Source of the DNA: an uncultured Clostridia bacterium
GTDB lineage: Bacteria > Bacillota > Clostridia > Oscillospirales > Acutalibacteraceae
Assembly (NCBI GenBank): GCA_946628455.1
Contig: CAMOWP010000096.1
Span: 1 to 6,852 of the forward strand
Direction of reading: 5' to 3'
DNA length: 6,852 bases
The notes under the pieces are model-generated. The model had not been told where the DNA came from and searched no databases. It saw only the letters and a program-made list of their open reading frames with translations. Every line of letters starts with the position of its first letter. Within the stretch, counting starts at the first letter, position 1. Both the position numbers and the translations under genes were made by a program. Shown piece after piece: positions 4,926 to 6,852 of this stretch.

Positions 4926-6842
4926 TTATTTTAATTCAAATGACAATACTTTTTTGCCCTCACTCTGCGGAGCGTAAATATAATTTCCTATATAAGTTAC
5001 GCGGTCAATATAATCCTCACGTCCGCTGTCAAGGCTTTCAAGCTCCAGCTTTCCGTTATTTGCTCTTACAACAGCAATTGCGTTATGAATATCGTCATCA
5101 TCGTCATAGCTGTAATACGGAACGGCAAAATAGCCTTTATCGCGGTTTATGCAGATTGCCTTATGGTCATTCTGAGCAGGGCTGTCGCAATCGTGAAGCT
5201 CCTTTTCGGCGAGCACCTTCGGCTTATTCTTATCGCTTATATCAAAGAGAACGAATTTGAGTCCGTTAGTCTGTACTCCGCCGAACTCGTTTTCCCTCGT
5301 TGAAAACCCTATTCCGAGAAGAGTGTTTTCATCAACGGGAGTAAGCGTTGTTGAAAAGCCGTCAATCTTAACCTCGCCCGTTATTTCGGGATTTTTCGGG
5401 TCTTTAAGGTCGATTATAAAAAGCGGGTCGGTCTGTTCAAAGGTTATAACATACGCCGTATCGCCGATATATCTTACCGCTTCAATATGCTCTCCCCTTG
5501 CAAAGCCCGAAATGTTTGAGATTTCTCTGAGGTCTTCATCAAGAACAAAGAGATAGTTTTTATCCTTCCCGTCATCGTCCCAGTTTCTTGCGGTTGTTGC
5601 AATTCTGAGTTTTCCGTCATTTTCGTCAAGAGAGAACTGGTCGTTAACGCTTCCTTTAACCTTTGCGCTCGCTTTCAGCTCAATATCGGTTTTATCAAAA
5701 GAATACTTGATAATCTGCGTTTTTTCGCGGTCAGGCATTTCATAGTCATAATAATCCAAATTGTATTCCGTTCCTGCGAGATAAAGATGATTTTCATTGC
5801 AGTAAACGTTATCCGACGCGCCGAGGAGCGCCTTAGTTTTCTGCTTTGAATTCTTTTTTGAATCAACGCCGACAGCGCCGATTACGGCATAGCTCGGATT
5901 TTTTGAATCCTCAACATAGCTTATATCCTCAACAGGAAGTTTCTCTTCAGCTCCGTCTGCACAGCGAACATACGGAATGAAATCTTTTTTATAATAGTAC
6001 TTTGCATAGTTTGAGATTACATAAACCGTGCCGTCATAGAGCCTTGCGGTTGAATAAGCGCCCGACTGAGAATATTCGTTAACAAGCTCGGGCTTTTCAA
6101 TGTTGCTGAGATTATAGGTGTTTACAAATGTTACCGTCTCGGGTTCATAGCCTATCTTATCCTTATAATAATTTCCGATTACGATAAGCTTTCCGTCCGT
6201 AAGAAACATATCCTCAAAAAAGTGCGAGCTCTTAGGAACAATAGTTGAAACGAGCTTCGTTTTTCCGTTATCCGCCGAATATATTCTTATTTCGGTTTCT
6301 TCTTCATCCCAAAGATAGTAAATATATTTTCCGTCGGTTTTTATTCTGTCTGCTTCGTCAACGGAAGCAACCTGAACGTTAGTTTTTCCAAAGCTTGTCT
6401 TTACGCTTGACGAAGTTCCGTCAGCAGCGCTTTCCATAGCTACATCGTCGCTCTTTGCAAACTCCTTTCTGATAATGCCGAAGGCGCCGCCTTTCTGTTC
6501 AGGCATAATATCCTTCATTGTTTTTTCAAGCTCGTCATAGCTTGAAAAATACTTTATGCCTTCAATATTCGCCGCTTCGGAAATTTCAGGCTTATTATTT
6601 TCATCAACAAGCTTTTGCCTGTAATTATTACCCACAGCAACGCCTGAAATGAAAACCGCAAGGCAGGCAACGGCTGCAACAGCCGCCTTAAAGCCGCGTT
6701 TATTCTTTTTCAGCTTAACTATATTATTTACGTTCTTTTTATCGAAGCTCTCCTGAATTCTCTCAGCGCTGAGCGATTCGGGAGCTTTAACGTTTTCCTC
6801 TTCAAACTTAGAGGCGATAAAATCAAAATCATTATTCTTCAT
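4926..6842 (-). CDS. Membrane-anchored beta-propeller domain protein
   Basis: A 638-residue protein of the secreted C-terminal beta-propeller family (distantly WD40-like; Beta_propel, PF09826). Layout: cytosolic charged segment (1-50), one membrane helix (about 51-71, rich in Ala and Val), a linker, then the propeller from about residue 150. The family entry motif TNVQVASVDEADRIKTDG (154-171) is clear, followed by repeated blades with patterns such as DGKLIVIGN, DGTVYVISN, IGDTAYVITFEQTDPLFIIDL and, near the end, DHKAICI...GYFAVP and IGNYIYA. A DDDDD run lies in one late loop. Start: ATG at 6842 with AGGGA five bases upstream at the window edge. A cytosolic N-terminus plus one membrane helix and an outer sensor-like domain recalls anti-sigma factors, and such genes are often found beside sigma-70-type genes; the upstream gene is outside the window, so this cannot be tested. 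Function unknown; binding or scaffolding is likely. Confidence 0.9.
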   Translation of the reverse strand: MKNNDFDFIASKFEEENVKAPESLSAERIQESFDKKNVNNIVKLKKNKRGFKAAVAAVACLAVFISGVAVGNNYRQKLVDENNKPEISEAANIEGIKYFSSYDELEKTMKDIMPEQKGGAFGIIRKEFAKSDDVAMESAADGTSSSVKTSFGKTNVQVASVDEADRIKTDGKYIYYLWDEEETEIRIYSADNGKTKLVSTIVPKSSHFFEDMFLTDGKLIVIGNYYKDKIGYEPETVTFVNTYNLSNIEKPELVNEYSQSGAYSTARLYDGTVYVISNYAKYYYKKDFIPYVRCADGAEEKLPVEDISYVEDSKNPSYAVIGAVGVDSKKNSKQKTKALLGASDNVYCNENHLYLAGTEYNLDYYDYEMPDREKTQIIKYSFDKTDIELKASAKVKGSVNDQFSLDENDGKLRIATTARNWDDDGKDKNYLFVLDEDLREISNISGFARGEHIEAVRYIGDTAYVITFEQTDPLFIIDLKDPKNPEITGEVKIDGFSTTLTPVDENTLLGIGFSTRENEFGGVQTNGLKFVLFDISDKNKPKVLAEKELHDCDSPAQNDHKAICINRDKGYFAVPYYSYDDDDDIHNAIAVVRANNGKLELESLDSGREDYIDRVTYIGNYIYAPQSEGKKVLSFELK

Positions 6843-6852
6843 ATCTATCCCT

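Noticed and set aside
5086..5110. ATC/GTC-rich repeat-like run
   Set aside because: It simply encodes the DDDDD loop of the beta-propeller protein; not a repeat element.
4940..5556. Plus-strand open frames antisense to the beta-propeller gene
   Set aside because: The sense frame is a continuous recognisable family protein; the antisense translations have no signal of being real.

Overview
The window looks like part of the chromosome of an anaerobic, endospore-forming (or formerly spore-forming) Clostridia bacterium. The style of the proteins suggests an Oscillospirales/Ruminococcaceae-like lineage. The grounds are a GerA-family germinant receptor operon, a DUF421-DUF4363 gene pair, a clostridial-type citrate synthase and a membrane-anchored beta-propeller protein of a kind common in gut Clostridia. 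No mobile element, CRISPR array, tRNA or rRNA gene was recognised. All calls come from reading the sequence; no database search was run.

Layout. (1) Positions 1-758, minus strand: the N-terminal 252 or so residues of citrate synthase, cut by the window edge just after the HADHGGGNNS active-site motif. A consensus sigma-A promoter lies upstream at 854-882. (2) 897-1049, plus strand: a 50-residue membrane-anchored protein that resembles the extreme N-terminus of SpoIID and little else. (3) 3850-1046, minus strand: an overlapping three-gene operon for a GerA-type spore germinant receptor. Subunit A is full length. Subunit B is about 100 residues short, and subunit C has only its N-terminal half. 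The stop codon of subunit C overlaps the stop codon of the 50-residue gene tail to tail. (4) 3853-3902: a short divergent control region that is itself an imperfect palindrome. (5) 3905-4895, plus strand: a two-gene operon of a DUF421 membrane protein and a DUF4363 protein. It ends in a strong hairpin terminator at 4894-4918. (6) 6842-4926, minus strand: a 638-residue protein with a cytosolic N-terminal segment, one membrane helix and an extracellular beta-propeller.

How the parts may fit. The germinant receptor would sit in the spore inner membrane and respond to nutrients. DUF421 proteins also occur in spore-associated loci of other Firmicutes, so the DUF421-DUF4363 pair, driven divergently from the same palindromic region, may act in the same spore membrane; this is inference. 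The most notable points are the reduced receptor subunits, the tail-to-tail meeting of two apparently C-terminally truncated genes at 1046-1049, and the symmetric divergent control region. Citrate synthase and the beta-propeller protein appear to be unrelated neighbours.
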